From CAYXEN01 sp964464035 (GTDB lineage Bacteria; Krumholzibacteriota; Krumholzibacteriia; WVZY01), in NCBI GenBank assembly GCA_964464035.1, contig CAYXEN010000035.1:1-26953 (forward strand): a stretch of DNA of 26,953 nucleotides, written 5' to 3'. The notes below the pieces were generated by a model. The model saw only the letters and a program-made list of their open reading frames with translations. It was not told the origin of the DNA and did not search any database. Positions 15,475-22,953 of the stretch are shown piece by piece (within the stretch, counting starts at the first letter, position 1; each line of letters begins with the position of its first letter). The position numbers and the translations under genes are program-made.

Positions 15475-16146
15475 ATGAAGGGTCTCAAGGGCATCATAGG
15501 AATACTTCTCTTTTCTTTCTTGGTTCTCGTGACGGCGCCTTCGGTCTTTTGCGGGATCGAGAACTCCGTCCACGATCTGCAAGCGGAGCTCAACATCAAT
15601 GAGATCTGCGTAGTCTGCCATACTCCGCACAATGCGGTCGATCCGACTGCAAACGCGCTCGACTATGCGCCGCTCTGGAACCACGAGGTTTCGTCCGTCG
15701 GTGCTTACACCCTTTATTCGAGCAGCACCCTCGATCACGTCCCGGGTCAGCCCGATGGTCCTTCGAAGCTCTGCTTGAGCTGTCACGACGGTTCCGTCGC
15801 CGTGGACAATTACGGTGGAACGACCACCGGCAACGTATACGTCGACGACGCGATTTTCGACGGCGCACCGGGGAACTCGCAGGGCACGGAGAGGGATTTC
15901 GGGACCAGCCTCGACAACGACCATCCGATATCCTTCCTATATGATCCGGTTGCAGCGGCGGATAACGAGATATACCCATCGACGGCGCTCACGCCTCTGG
16001 GTGGAACCATCGCCGAAGACCTGCTTGTCGACAACAAAGTACAATGCTCCTCTTGCCATGACGTGCACGATGTCGACGGCAATCCCTATCTATTGGTGAT
16101 CAACAATACGGGCAGCCAGCTCTGTCTCACATGCCACGCGAAATAG
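15475..16146 (+). CDS. OmcE-like tetraheme c-type cytochrome, candidate nanowire subunit
   Basis: A 223-residue exported cytochrome with an excellent ribosome-binding site (AAGGAGG, 5 bases before the ATG). Residues 1 to about 26 form a Sec signal. Four heme sites are at CVVCH (45-49), CLSCH (100-104), CSSCH (191-195) and CLTCH (217-221, almost the C terminus). Other landmarks are H33 (VHDL), CHTPHNA, APLWN, YSSSTLD, SKLCLSCHDG and NDHPISF (148-154) with H150 a likely axial ligand. This spacing, size and motif order resemble OmcE, the tetraheme subunit of Geobacter cytochrome filaments, and related proteins shown by cryo-EM to polymerise in other prokaryotes. Filament formation here is inference. 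It is the first gene of the locus, 77 bases before the NHL lipoprotein, and has the strongest translation signal of the set. Confidence 0.85.
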   Translation: MKGLKGIIGILLFSFLVLVTAPSVFCGIENSVHDLQAELNINEICVVCHTPHNAVDPTANALDYAPLWNHEVSSVGAYTLYSSSTLDHVPGQPDGPSKLCLSCHDGSVAVDNYGGTTTGNVYVDDAIFDGAPGNSQGTERDFGTSLDNDHPISFLYDPVAAADNEIYPSTALTPLGGTIAEDLLVDNKVQCSSCHDVHDVDGNPYLLVINNTGSQLCLTCHAK

Positions 16147-16158
16147 AGCGGCCCGTCG

Positions 16159-16186
16159 ATCCCGAGTCAGCCCGGCGATTCGGGAT
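16159..16186 (+). other. Intergenic stem-loop after the tetraheme cytochrome gene
   Basis: ATCCCGA (16159-16165) pairs with TCGGGAT (16180-16186) around a 14-base loop in the only sizeable gap (77 bases) of the locus. There is no following T-run. It might stabilise or process the upstream message and so allow the first cytochrome to be made in excess of the downstream proteins; this is conjecture. Confidence 0.4.
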
Positions 16187-16223
16187 TCAAGTGCGCGAAA
16201 AACTCATGCGGGGGAGACTAAGC

Positions 16224-17318
16224 ATGGTTCATGGAATTCCCGAGAGGGGAGGAGTGCTCCGACGCCGATTCGCCTTTTTCCTCCTGGCCGGAGTGCTGGG
16301 GATGTCGGTGGGCTCGTGCACCGGTTCCGCGCGCAGAGGTCCGGGGATTTTCTTTCCTTCCAAGCCCAAGAATGCACGCCTACAGTATCTGACCCATCTC
16401 TCTAGCGCCGAGGACGTGTTGCCGAAGAAGGGAGCCTTTTCGCAGCTCGTCTTCGGGGAAGAGAAGATCAAGGAAGGCGTGAAGAAGCCCTACGGCGTAG
16501 CCGTCCACAAGGGCGCCGTCTACGTGTGTGACACGAAGAGGTCGATAATCAACATCTTCGATCTCGAGGGCAAACGTTACGGTTTTCTCGGGTTCAAGGG
16601 TCTCGGGAAGCTCGAAAAGCCGATAAACATAACGATAGACGAACGCGGCTACAAGTACGTCGCCGACGCGGGAAGAAAAGAGATCGTCGTCTTCGATGCC
16701 GGCGACGATTTCTACAAGACCTTCGGCGGCGACAAACTCATGAGACCCGTGGACGTGGCGGTATTCCAGGGCAAGGTGTTCGTCTGCGATTCCAAGGCCT
16801 GCAAGATAAGGGTCTTCGACAAGAAGACGTTGAAGTTCCTGTATGAATTCGGCGAAAAGGGTTCGGGCCCGGGCCAATTCGCATTGCCCACCAACATAGC
16901 GGTGGATGCGGAAGGGCATCTTTACGTCAGTGACACGATAAACGGCAGAGTGCAGAAGGTGGACGACAGGGGCAAGCACTTGTTCACCTACGGGAGGCTC
17001 GGCGACATGCCGGGCGAGTTCGCGCGGCCGAAAGGGCTCGCGGTCGATCGCGAGGGGAGGCTCTATGTGGTCGATTCCGCATTCGAGAATGTCCAGATAT
17101 TCAACCGCGAGGGGCGCTTGCTCTTGAATTTCGCCCATGCCGGCAACAAACCCGGGGATCTGAACCTTCCCGCCCAGGTGATCATCGATTACGACAACGT
17201 GAAGTACTTTCGTTCTTACGCGGACAAGCACTTCAAGATCGAGTATCTCGTGATCGTCACGAGCCAATACGGCCCGAGGAAAGTGAATGTCTTCGGCTTC
17301 GGTCACTATGAGGGATAA
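16224..17318 (+). CDS. NHL-repeat beta-propeller lipoprotein of the cytochrome locus
   Basis: A 364-residue predicted lipoprotein. The ATG at 16224 is chosen over the open frame that begins inside the previous gene because GGGGGAGA lies just upstream and the signal peptide then starts sensibly: basic VLRRR, a hydrophobic run and the lipobox VGSC with lipid-accepting C32. After it comes an FFPSKPKNARLQYLTHLSS segment, also seen in similar form in the second propeller gene. The rest is a six-bladed NHL-type propeller with repeated G-x-A-V-D-x-x-G-x-x-Y-V-x-D units (for example LPTNIAVDAEGHLYVSD and RPKGLAVDREGRLYVVD). Proteins of this kind recur beside omcS-type cytochrome genes, but their role (assembly, scaffold, heme handling) is not established. 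Its last 32 bases overlap the next gene. Confidence 0.85.
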   Translation: MVHGIPERGGVLRRRFAFFLLAGVLGMSVGSCTGSARRGPGIFFPSKPKNARLQYLTHLSSAEDVLPKKGAFSQLVFGEEKIKEGVKKPYGVAVHKGAVYVCDTKRSIINIFDLEGKRYGFLGFKGLGKLEKPINITIDERGYKYVADAGRKEIVVFDAGDDFYKTFGGDKLMRPVDVAVFQGKVFVCDSKACKIRVFDKKTLKFLYEFGEKGSGPGQFALPTNIAVDAEGHLYVSDTINGRVQKVDDRGKHLFTYGRLGDMPGEFARPKGLAVDREGRLYVVDSAFENVQIFNREGRLLLNFAHAGNKPGDLNLPAQVIIDYDNVKYFRSYADKHFKIEYLVIVTSQYGPRKVNVFGFGHYEG

Positions 17319-17949
17319 ACGCGTGCATATGATTGCATCCGCGGTCGCCGCCGCCGCAGCTCTGGCTTTTCTCTCGGGATGCAGCGGACCAACCAAGGAG
17401 AAGATGCTTCGCATATTCTTCGATGAGCCGCCTGCTGCGAAGAAAGCCACTCCGGCCGAGCGCTCCAGACAAGCCAGGCTGGATTCCCTCCTTGCACACA
17501 GAAAGTTCGACGTGAAGAAGTACGTATTGCATCCCCCCTATGCCGAGAAGGATTGTGGTGTCTGCCACGCGTTGGGCGCTTCGAAGTCTTTTACCGCCCC
17601 GGTGGGCGGCGCCGATGAAGACGCGGGCGAAAAGCATGAAAAGCGTCTCATAATGTCGACTGACGAGCTTTGCTTCGAATGCCACGACGACAAGAAGGAG
17701 GAAGAACTCGCGAAGCAAGCCGAACTCGTCCACGGGCCGACGGCCGCCGGCGAGTGCGTCGAGTGCCACGATCCCCACAAGAGTCGCTTCAAGTTTCTCC
17801 TTCGCAAGGCAGAGCCGATATCGAGACTCTGCTTCACCTGTCACGACCGGGAAGACGTTTTGAGCGCCGATGCTCACACCGATCTGGAAGGAGAAGAGTG
17901 CACGGAATGCCACAACCCTCATGCCGGTGGGGAGTACCTGCTCAGGTGA
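17287..17949 (+). CDS. Pentaheme c-type cytochrome lipoprotein
   Basis: A 220-residue protein from the ATG at 17287, which has GAGGA six bases upstream; later ATGs at 17308 and 17329 are possible and would shorten only the signal N-region. A lipoprotein signal ends in FLSGC (C32). Five heme sites follow: CGVCH (90-94), CFECH (129-133), CVECH (157-161), CFTCH (182-186) and CTECH (205-209), with CHDPH and CHNPH patterns typical of cytochrome c3/c7-like folds. A charged helical stretch (about 38-80) separates the lipid anchor from the hemes. Because the barrel gene follows after 4 bases, this is the best candidate for the cytochrome that sits in or under the porin to carry electrons across the outer membrane, as OmaB-type proteins do in Geobacter. 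That pairing is inference. Confidence 0.85.
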   Translation: MSSASVTMRDKRVHMIASAVAAAAALAFLSGCSGPTKEKMLRIFFDEPPAAKKATPAERSRQARLDSLLAHRKFDVKKYVLHPPYAEKDCGVCHALGASKSFTAPVGGADEDAGEKHEKRLIMSTDELCFECHDDKKEEELAKQAELVHGPTAAGECVECHDPHKSRFKFLLRKAEPISRLCFTCHDREDVLSADAHTDLEGEECTECHNPHAGGEYLLR

Positions 17950-17953
17950 TCGA

Positions 17954-19960
17954 ATGAGAAATAGGATCCTTGCATATTTATTGACGTGCCTGGGGTTGAT
18001 AAGCGGGGCAGGTGTCGTGATAGCGTCCGACTCGGCGTACATCAAGACCGGGCGCGACGATGTGAAACCAATCAGTTTCAAGCAATTCAACGGCTGGACG
18101 GAGCTGATGTTCCGGGGCAGCAACGAGAGAGCCGATGTCTACAAGATAAGGGAGACGCTCTTCTCGCCCCGCTTGCAGCTCTCCACGCGGGGGGCCGTCT
18201 ACCACGAGAAGTTTCTCTCCTTCGATCTCAGCGGCCTCGTGAGTCTCGAGCAGCGCAAGACGTGGGGTGGTGACACGCGCTCCGACTTATTGTCATTCAA
18301 CGACTACAACGCTTCGGTCGTCTTTTTCGGGCAGAAGCGCGGCAATCTATCACTCTTCGCCAAGAGAAATAATGCTTGGATCGAATCGCCCTTCCGGGCC
18401 AGCTATCGTGTTCTGGGATCGAACTACGGGGCCGTGTTGCGATTCAGGAGAATACCCTTCCCTTTCGGGGTGACGTACGAGCGCAGCCGCAGGGAGGAAA
18501 GCTTCTCGGGCGAAGAGCGCATCGAAGAGCGGGATCAACTGAGCGTGGGAGTCCGCAACAAGTTTCACCGTCTCGACAATGATGCATCCTTCCGCTACGC
18601 GGATTACACCAAGAACATCCAGTTCCAGGACTACAAGACGCTCAACGCGGATTGGAACCTCACGCTGCATTTCAGAAAGCGCTCCCCGGGCAGCCTGCGT
18701 TCGAGCGCGAGATACTTCCACCAGTATGGAACGATCACCAGAAGGGATTTCAGCGTTTTCGAAAACCTTCTTTTCAACTGGACGAAGCATCTCGAGAACT
18801 CGCTGCGGTATCAATTCACCGAGCAGGGCACGGCTGATTTCCAGGGGGCCGAGGATCTGTTGCAGATAAACCGCACCCACAGGGGCAACGTGGGTTGGCG
18901 GCACACTCTCTACGGAAGCCTCGTGACCGGCCTCCAGCTCTACGGTTCCTACGAGGAATTCCTGGACGATACCGGGGGCGTGCGAACCCGGGTGGGAGAG
19001 GACAAGCGCCGGGGGATAAGGGCCGATATCAGCTACCGCAGGAAGACCGCATGGGGAAGACTTTACCTGGGTTACGGTTATGACCGCGCCCACGAGGAGC
19101 AATCGTCCGAGATCCGCTCGCGCCACGTTTCGAACGAGGAGCACGTTCTCCAGGACGGCAATGAACCCCAGCTCGAGCACGCCCTCGTCGATACCGCCAC
19201 GATCGTGGTCACGGACGAGAGCGGTTTCGTCGTGTACGTGGAGGGCGTGGATTACAACGTGGTGCCTTTCGGGAAGTTCGTGAAGATCTTCCGCGTTCCC
19301 GGCGGAAACATCACCGACGGCCAGATCATTCTCGTCGATTATACGTATTCGTTCTCTCCCGAGTTGGCCTTCGACATAAAGGGGACGAATCTTCAGTTCA
19401 GGTTCGATACGGTGAAGAACGTTTCTTTCTTCTATCGTTTCAATAGGACGGAAGAGGATTTCATCTCCGGTATCCCGAACGGTTTTCTCGAGGATCACAG
19501 AAGGCACCTCGCCGGTTTGAAAGTCAACGCGGGCAATCTGTCCCTGGGCGAGGAGTACGAGGTGAATCGCTACCTGGCGGCCCGATTCGTTTCGAACCGC
19601 GTTCGCATGGATTACAATTCCAGGCTCTCGATGAGGACCAGAGTGAACTTCAGCGCGAGCTACTCCCTGACCCGTTACTCGGACGTCGACAGGACGTTGC
19701 ATGTCTACATGCTGAGCACGAGGGTGATGACAGTGCTCCCCGCGGGGCTGAACCTGCAGGGTGAGGGCTGGTTGCGATTCGACAGGGGCAACCGGAGCGA
19801 TCCGAGCCTCGAATCCGATTTTTCGGGGTTGCGCGTGAAGGTCACGCGGGATCTCAAAGCGATGACGATCGTCATGGGCGCGTTCTACCGGAATGCGAAT
19901 GACAACCTCGTCAAGGATCAGAGGGCTAACTTCTACATTTCGCTGAAGAGGAAATTCTGA
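17954..19960 (+). CDS. Outer-membrane beta-barrel protein, putative porin of an electron conduit
   Basis: A 668-residue exported protein. The ATG at 17954 follows CAGGTGA, only 4 bases past the pentaheme gene. Residues 1-25 form a signal peptide (cut near VIASDSA). The mature protein is rich in alternating amphipathic strands with aromatic girdles, such as LSLFAKRNNAWIES and MTIVMGAFYRN, and ends in YISLKRKF with the terminal phenylalanine typical of BAM-inserted barrels. There is no TonB box or plug domain. Residues about 390-467 break the barrel pattern: TIVVTDESGF-x-VYVEGVDYNV followed by RVPGGNITDGQIILVDYTY looks like a small beta domain inserted in a loop or turn. No heme motif is present. 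In this setting a porin sheath for the pentaheme lipoprotein is likely, though sequence similarity to OmbB/MtrB-type porins cannot be judged by eye. Confidence 0.8.
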   Translation: MRNRILAYLLTCLGLISGAGVVIASDSAYIKTGRDDVKPISFKQFNGWTELMFRGSNERADVYKIRETLFSPRLQLSTRGAVYHEKFLSFDLSGLVSLEQRKTWGGDTRSDLLSFNDYNASVVFFGQKRGNLSLFAKRNNAWIESPFRASYRVLGSNYGAVLRFRRIPFPFGVTYERSRREESFSGEERIEERDQLSVGVRNKFHRLDNDASFRYADYTKNIQFQDYKTLNADWNLTLHFRKRSPGSLRSSARYFHQYGTITRRDFSVFENLLFNWTKHLENSLRYQFTEQGTADFQGAEDLLQINRTHRGNVGWRHTLYGSLVTGLQLYGSYEEFLDDTGGVRTRVGEDKRRGIRADISYRRKTAWGRLYLGYGYDRAHEEQSSEIRSRHVSNEEHVLQDGNEPQLEHALVDTATIVVTDESGFVVYVEGVDYNVVPFGKFVKIFRVPGGNITDGQIILVDYTYSFSPELAFDIKGTNLQFRFDTVKNVSFFYRFNRTEEDFISGIPNGFLEDHRRHLAGLKVNAGNLSLGEEYEVNRYLAARFVSNRVRMDYNSRLSMRTRVNFSASYSLTRYSDVDRTLHVYMLSTRVMTVLPAGLNLQGEGWLRFDRGNRSDPSLESDFSGLRVKVTRDLKAMTIVMGAFYRNANDNLVKDQRANFYISLKRKF

Positions 19961-19963
19961 TCG

Positions 19964-21016
19964 ATGCACGCTGAAGTCCGAACAAGATATTCAGGCCGTC
20001 GGCGCACGGCCGCGCATCTGGCTCTGTTGGCGATCGGCGGCATGGTGGCGCTGTCCGCTGGGCGCGCCGGGACTGCCGCGGGGGCGGGTGAACCGCTCCT
20101 GTTCCCGCCGGGGCAAGGCCGGGCGCGCATCAAGTACCTGAATTCGATTTCCGACAGCAGGGATTTCGTGAAGAGGAGTTGGTGGAAGAAAGTCGTGGGG
20201 ACGATTACCGGCGGAGAAGAGGTGAAGAAAATCGTACGACCGTATGGAATCGAAGTGAACGAACGCGGATGGGTCTACGTGTGTGACCCGGGCGAAGGCG
20301 TGGTGCACTGTTTCAAGGGAGTTCACAAGGGTTACATGACGTTGCCGACCAAGGGGAGAATGGAATCGCCCATAGACGTTGCGATCGATGACGACGGAAA
20401 CGTCTATGTAACGGACTCGAAGGCAGGAGAGGTTTTCTGCTATTCGCCCCGCGGGGATCTCGTGCGACGCTTCGGTTCGGGTCTCGAGCGCCCCGCGGGA
20501 ATCGCTTTCCATCGTGGCCGGGAGACGCTCTATGTCGTGGACACGGCGGGCCAGAAGGTCGTGATCTTCGACAAGTCGGGACGCATCACCGGCACCTTCG
20601 GATCGAGAGGCGAGGGCGACGGCGAGTTCAACTTTCCAACGAACATATTCATTGATTCCGAAGGGATGGTGTACGTGACCGATTCGATGAATTTCAGGGT
20701 GCAGGTGTTCGATGGGGACGGGCGGTTCGCGTGGAAGTTCGGAAAACTCGGTGACGGCACCGGGGATTTCTCCAGGCCCAAGGGTGTCGCGGTGGATTCA
20801 GACGGTAACGTGTACGTGGTGGATGCGCTCTTCGACGCCGTTCAGATTTTCGATACGCAGGGGAGGCTGTTGTTGTCGTTCGGTCGTCCGGGCCACGAAC
20901 CGGCCCAGTTCTGGCTTCCTTCCGGGATCACGATCGACGGGAGGAACATGATATACGTGGCGGATTCTTACAACGGTCGAGTGCAGGTGTTTCAATACTT
21001 GGGGGACGAGCAATGA
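19964..21016 (+). CDS. Second NHL-repeat beta-propeller protein of the locus
   Basis: A 350-residue exported protein starting 3 bases after the barrel gene; GAGGAAA lies about 11 bases upstream. The N terminus is basic (RTRYSGRRR) then hydrophobic to about residue 40, with no lipobox cysteine, so it is probably a soluble periplasmic or secreted protein, unlike the first propeller. It shares with that paralogue the segment LLFPPGQGRARIKYLNSIS, then a VRPYGIEV-x-x-x-G-x-VYVCD entry blade, and six NHL-like blades (FPTNIFIDSEGMVYVTD, RPKGVAVDSDGNVYVVD, LPSGITIDGRNMIYVAD). The pair likely arose by duplication. Its stop overlaps the next start by 4 bases (ATGA), so it is translationally coupled to the large cytochrome, which suggests it acts on or with that protein. 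Confidence 0.85.
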   Translation: MHAEVRTRYSGRRRTAAHLALLAIGGMVALSAGRAGTAAGAGEPLLFPPGQGRARIKYLNSISDSRDFVKRSWWKKVVGTITGGEEVKKIVRPYGIEVNERGWVYVCDPGEGVVHCFKGVHKGYMTLPTKGRMESPIDVAIDDDGNVYVTDSKAGEVFCYSPRGDLVRRFGSGLERPAGIAFHRGRETLYVVDTAGQKVVIFDKSGRITGTFGSRGEGDGEFNFPTNIFIDSEGMVYVTDSMNFRVQVFDGDGRFAWKFGKLGDGTGDFSRPKGVAVDSDGNVYVVDALFDAVQIFDTQGRLLLSFGRPGHEPAQFWLPSGITIDGRNMIYVADSYNGRVQVFQYLGDEQ

Positions 21017-22731
21017 TGAAATCCCGCGCCATGCGTCTGATAGTGCCGCTTCTGTGCCTGGGGCTGACGCCCTTGCCGGCCGGGGCCTCCAACATAGCGA
21101 TCACGAAACACAACCTCTCGGTGAGCGGCCCGGGCGGCGTCAAGGCCGTGAGCGAGACGAGAATATGCGTCTTCTGCCATACTCCCCACAATGCGAGCCC
21201 CGACGCCCAGCTCTGGAACCGCAATGCTTCCGGGGCCACCTACACTCCCTACACTTCTTCGACGCTCGATGCCACCCCGGGACAGCCGACGGGAAGTTCC
21301 AAGTTGTGCTTGAGTTGCCACGACGGAACCATCGCTCTGGGGGAGGTCTTGAGCGAAGCCTCGCCTATATCCATGGCGGGAGGGATCACCACGATGCCTG
21401 CCGGGGTCACGAATCTCGGCATCGTTCTCACGGACGACCACCCGTTTTCCTTCGCTTACACCCCCGGGCTGGCCGTGACGGACGGTCAGCTGAACGATCC
21501 GGCCACTCTTACGCAGGAAGTTAAGCTCGACGCCAACGGCGAGTTGCAATGCACGTCGTGCCACGACGCACACGATGATACATATGGAAAGTTTCTCGTG
21601 GCGGACAACGTGATGTCGGCTGTTTGCCAGTCTTGCCACAGCATGGATTACTGGGATACGTCGTTTCACGCGCTCTCGGCCGGGACGTGGAACGGCGTGC
21701 CTCCGGATCCCTGGCCTCATACCGAGTGGACGAGCGTGAGACTCAATGCCTGCGAGAACTGCCACAATCCTCACAACGCGGGCAGCCAGACGAGGCTCCT
21801 CAATTACCTCGAAGAGGAGACCAACTGCCTGGTCTGTCACAACGGAAACGTGGCCGATACCGACATCGATTCGGAATTCCAGAAGATGTACGTGCACCCC
21901 GTGACTTCCACGACCGGGGTGCATGATCCAAAGGAAAACCCGGTGGTGACGACGAGGCACGCCGAGTGTTTCGACTGTCACAACCCGCACGCCGTCACGC
22001 TGGGCGGATACAATCCTCCGCTCGCGTCGGGGCACTTGAGGGGTGTGAAGGGGATCGATACGGACGGCAACCCGGTGGATCCGGTGAACAACGAGTACGA
22101 GGTCTGTTACAAGTGTCATGCGGACAGTCCCGGCAAGCCGGGGCCGAAAACCGCCAGGCAAATAGTCCAGGACAATGTCCGCCTCGAATTCGATCCCGGC
22201 AACCCTTCTTATCACCCGGTGGAAGCGGCCGGCGTGAATCCAGACGTCCCCAGCTTGAAATCTCCCTGGACGACGAGCAGCATCATTTATTGCACGGACT
22301 GTCACAACAACGACGCGGGTCCTCGGGCCGGAGGGGCGGCTCCGGACGGGCCGCACGGATCGATATATCCCTCCATCCTGGGCTGGCAATTCGAAACGGC
22401 GGACAATACTCCCGAGAGCGCGGCCGCCTACGAATTGTGTTATCGCTGCCACGATCGCACCAGCATACTGGCGGATGCCAGTTTCAAGGAGCACAAGAAG
22501 CACATTCAGGGGGTGGGCGCGTCTTGCAACATATGCCACGATCCGCACGGCGTGAGTTCAACGCAGGGCAACATAACGAACAACAGCCACTTGATCAACT
22601 TCAACACGGCCGTGGTTCTGCCTGATCCGAATTCGGGGCTCCTGGAGTACCGGGACACGGATCCGGCCGGCTTCAAGGGCGAATGTTATCTCAAGTGCCA
22701 CAACGTGAAGCACAGCCCCAAGAAGTACTAG
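21013..22731 (+). CDS. Large multiheme cytochrome: OmcE-like module fused to an eight-heme region
   Basis: A 572-residue exported cytochrome with a signal peptide (cut near AGAS, residue 24-26). It has 11 CXXCH sites beginning at residues 52, 99, 180, 205, 247, 272, 319, 365, 427, 476 and 505, and a twelfth, non-standard CX3CH (CYLKCH, 558-563) near the C terminus. Residues about 27-209 align by eye with the tetraheme cytochrome at 15475: KHNL, ICVFCHTPHNA, LWN, TSSTLD, SKLCLSCHDG, DDHPFSF (H143), LQCTSCHD and CQSCH. The remainder holds cytochrome-c3-like CHNPH and CHDPHG units. A filament-related cap, base or terminal reductase is plausible; no substrate can be inferred. It is the last gene of the locus, with hairpin repeat copy B 30 bases downstream. 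Confidence 0.88.
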   Translation: MMKSRAMRLIVPLLCLGLTPLPAGASNIAITKHNLSVSGPGGVKAVSETRICVFCHTPHNASPDAQLWNRNASGATYTPYTSSTLDATPGQPTGSSKLCLSCHDGTIALGEVLSEASPISMAGGITTMPAGVTNLGIVLTDDHPFSFAYTPGLAVTDGQLNDPATLTQEVKLDANGELQCTSCHDAHDDTYGKFLVADNVMSAVCQSCHSMDYWDTSFHALSAGTWNGVPPDPWPHTEWTSVRLNACENCHNPHNAGSQTRLLNYLEEETNCLVCHNGNVADTDIDSEFQKMYVHPVTSTTGVHDPKENPVVTTRHAECFDCHNPHAVTLGGYNPPLASGHLRGVKGIDTDGNPVDPVNNEYEVCYKCHADSPGKPGPKTARQIVQDNVRLEFDPGNPSYHPVEAAGVNPDVPSLKSPWTTSSIIYCTDCHNNDAGPRAGGAAPDGPHGSIYPSILGWQFETADNTPESAAAYELCYRCHDRTSILADASFKEHKKHIQGVGASCNICHDPHGVSSTQGNITNNSHLINFNTAVVLPDPNSGLLEYRDTDPAGFKGECYLKCHNVKHSPKKY

Positions 22732-22764
22732 CTTCTTCCCTGCTCCTACGTCGCTGGGCCTCCA

Positions 22765-22921
22765 AAGATCAAGAAGCGAGTGACAGGCCATTGACGAACC
22801 GTTGGCGCGGAGCAAGCGAGGATCCACTGCCGCCAGGCAGTTAGCCGAGCGCAGCGGGCGCCGGTGAGGAGATGGCCTGTCACTCGCTTGCAAAGCGCCC
22901 CGAATCGCCGCCACCCGCTGC
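22765..22921. repeat. Dispersed hairpin repeat, copy B (core inverted relative to copy A)
   Basis: The left flank CAAAGATCAAG-like sequence, left arm AAGCGAGTGACAGGCCAT (22774-22791), right arm (22872-22889) and downstream motif (22898-22921) are in the same order and orientation as in copy A. The 80-base core (22792-22871), however, matches the copy A core only as its reverse complement, with one substitution and a changed hairpin loop (GCCA in place of the reverse complement of TTC). Like copy A it lies between two convergent genes. Confidence 0.92.
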
Positions 22922-22953
22922 GTGGGGCTCGTAGCCTTTGAATGAAGCGGGAC

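Noticed and set aside
15540..15560. Possible lipobox cysteine (C26) in the tetraheme cytochrome signal peptide
   Set aside because: The residues before it are SVF, which do not match the lipobox pattern; C26 is more likely part of the signal or near the cleavage site.
18350..19969. 539-codon open frame on the minus strand over the barrel gene
   Set aside because: The plus strand has a signal peptide, barrel pattern and operon spacing; the minus frame has none of these.
20992..22548. 518-codon open frame on the minus strand over the large cytochrome
   Set aside because: The eleven CXXCH motifs on the plus strand settle the coding strand.
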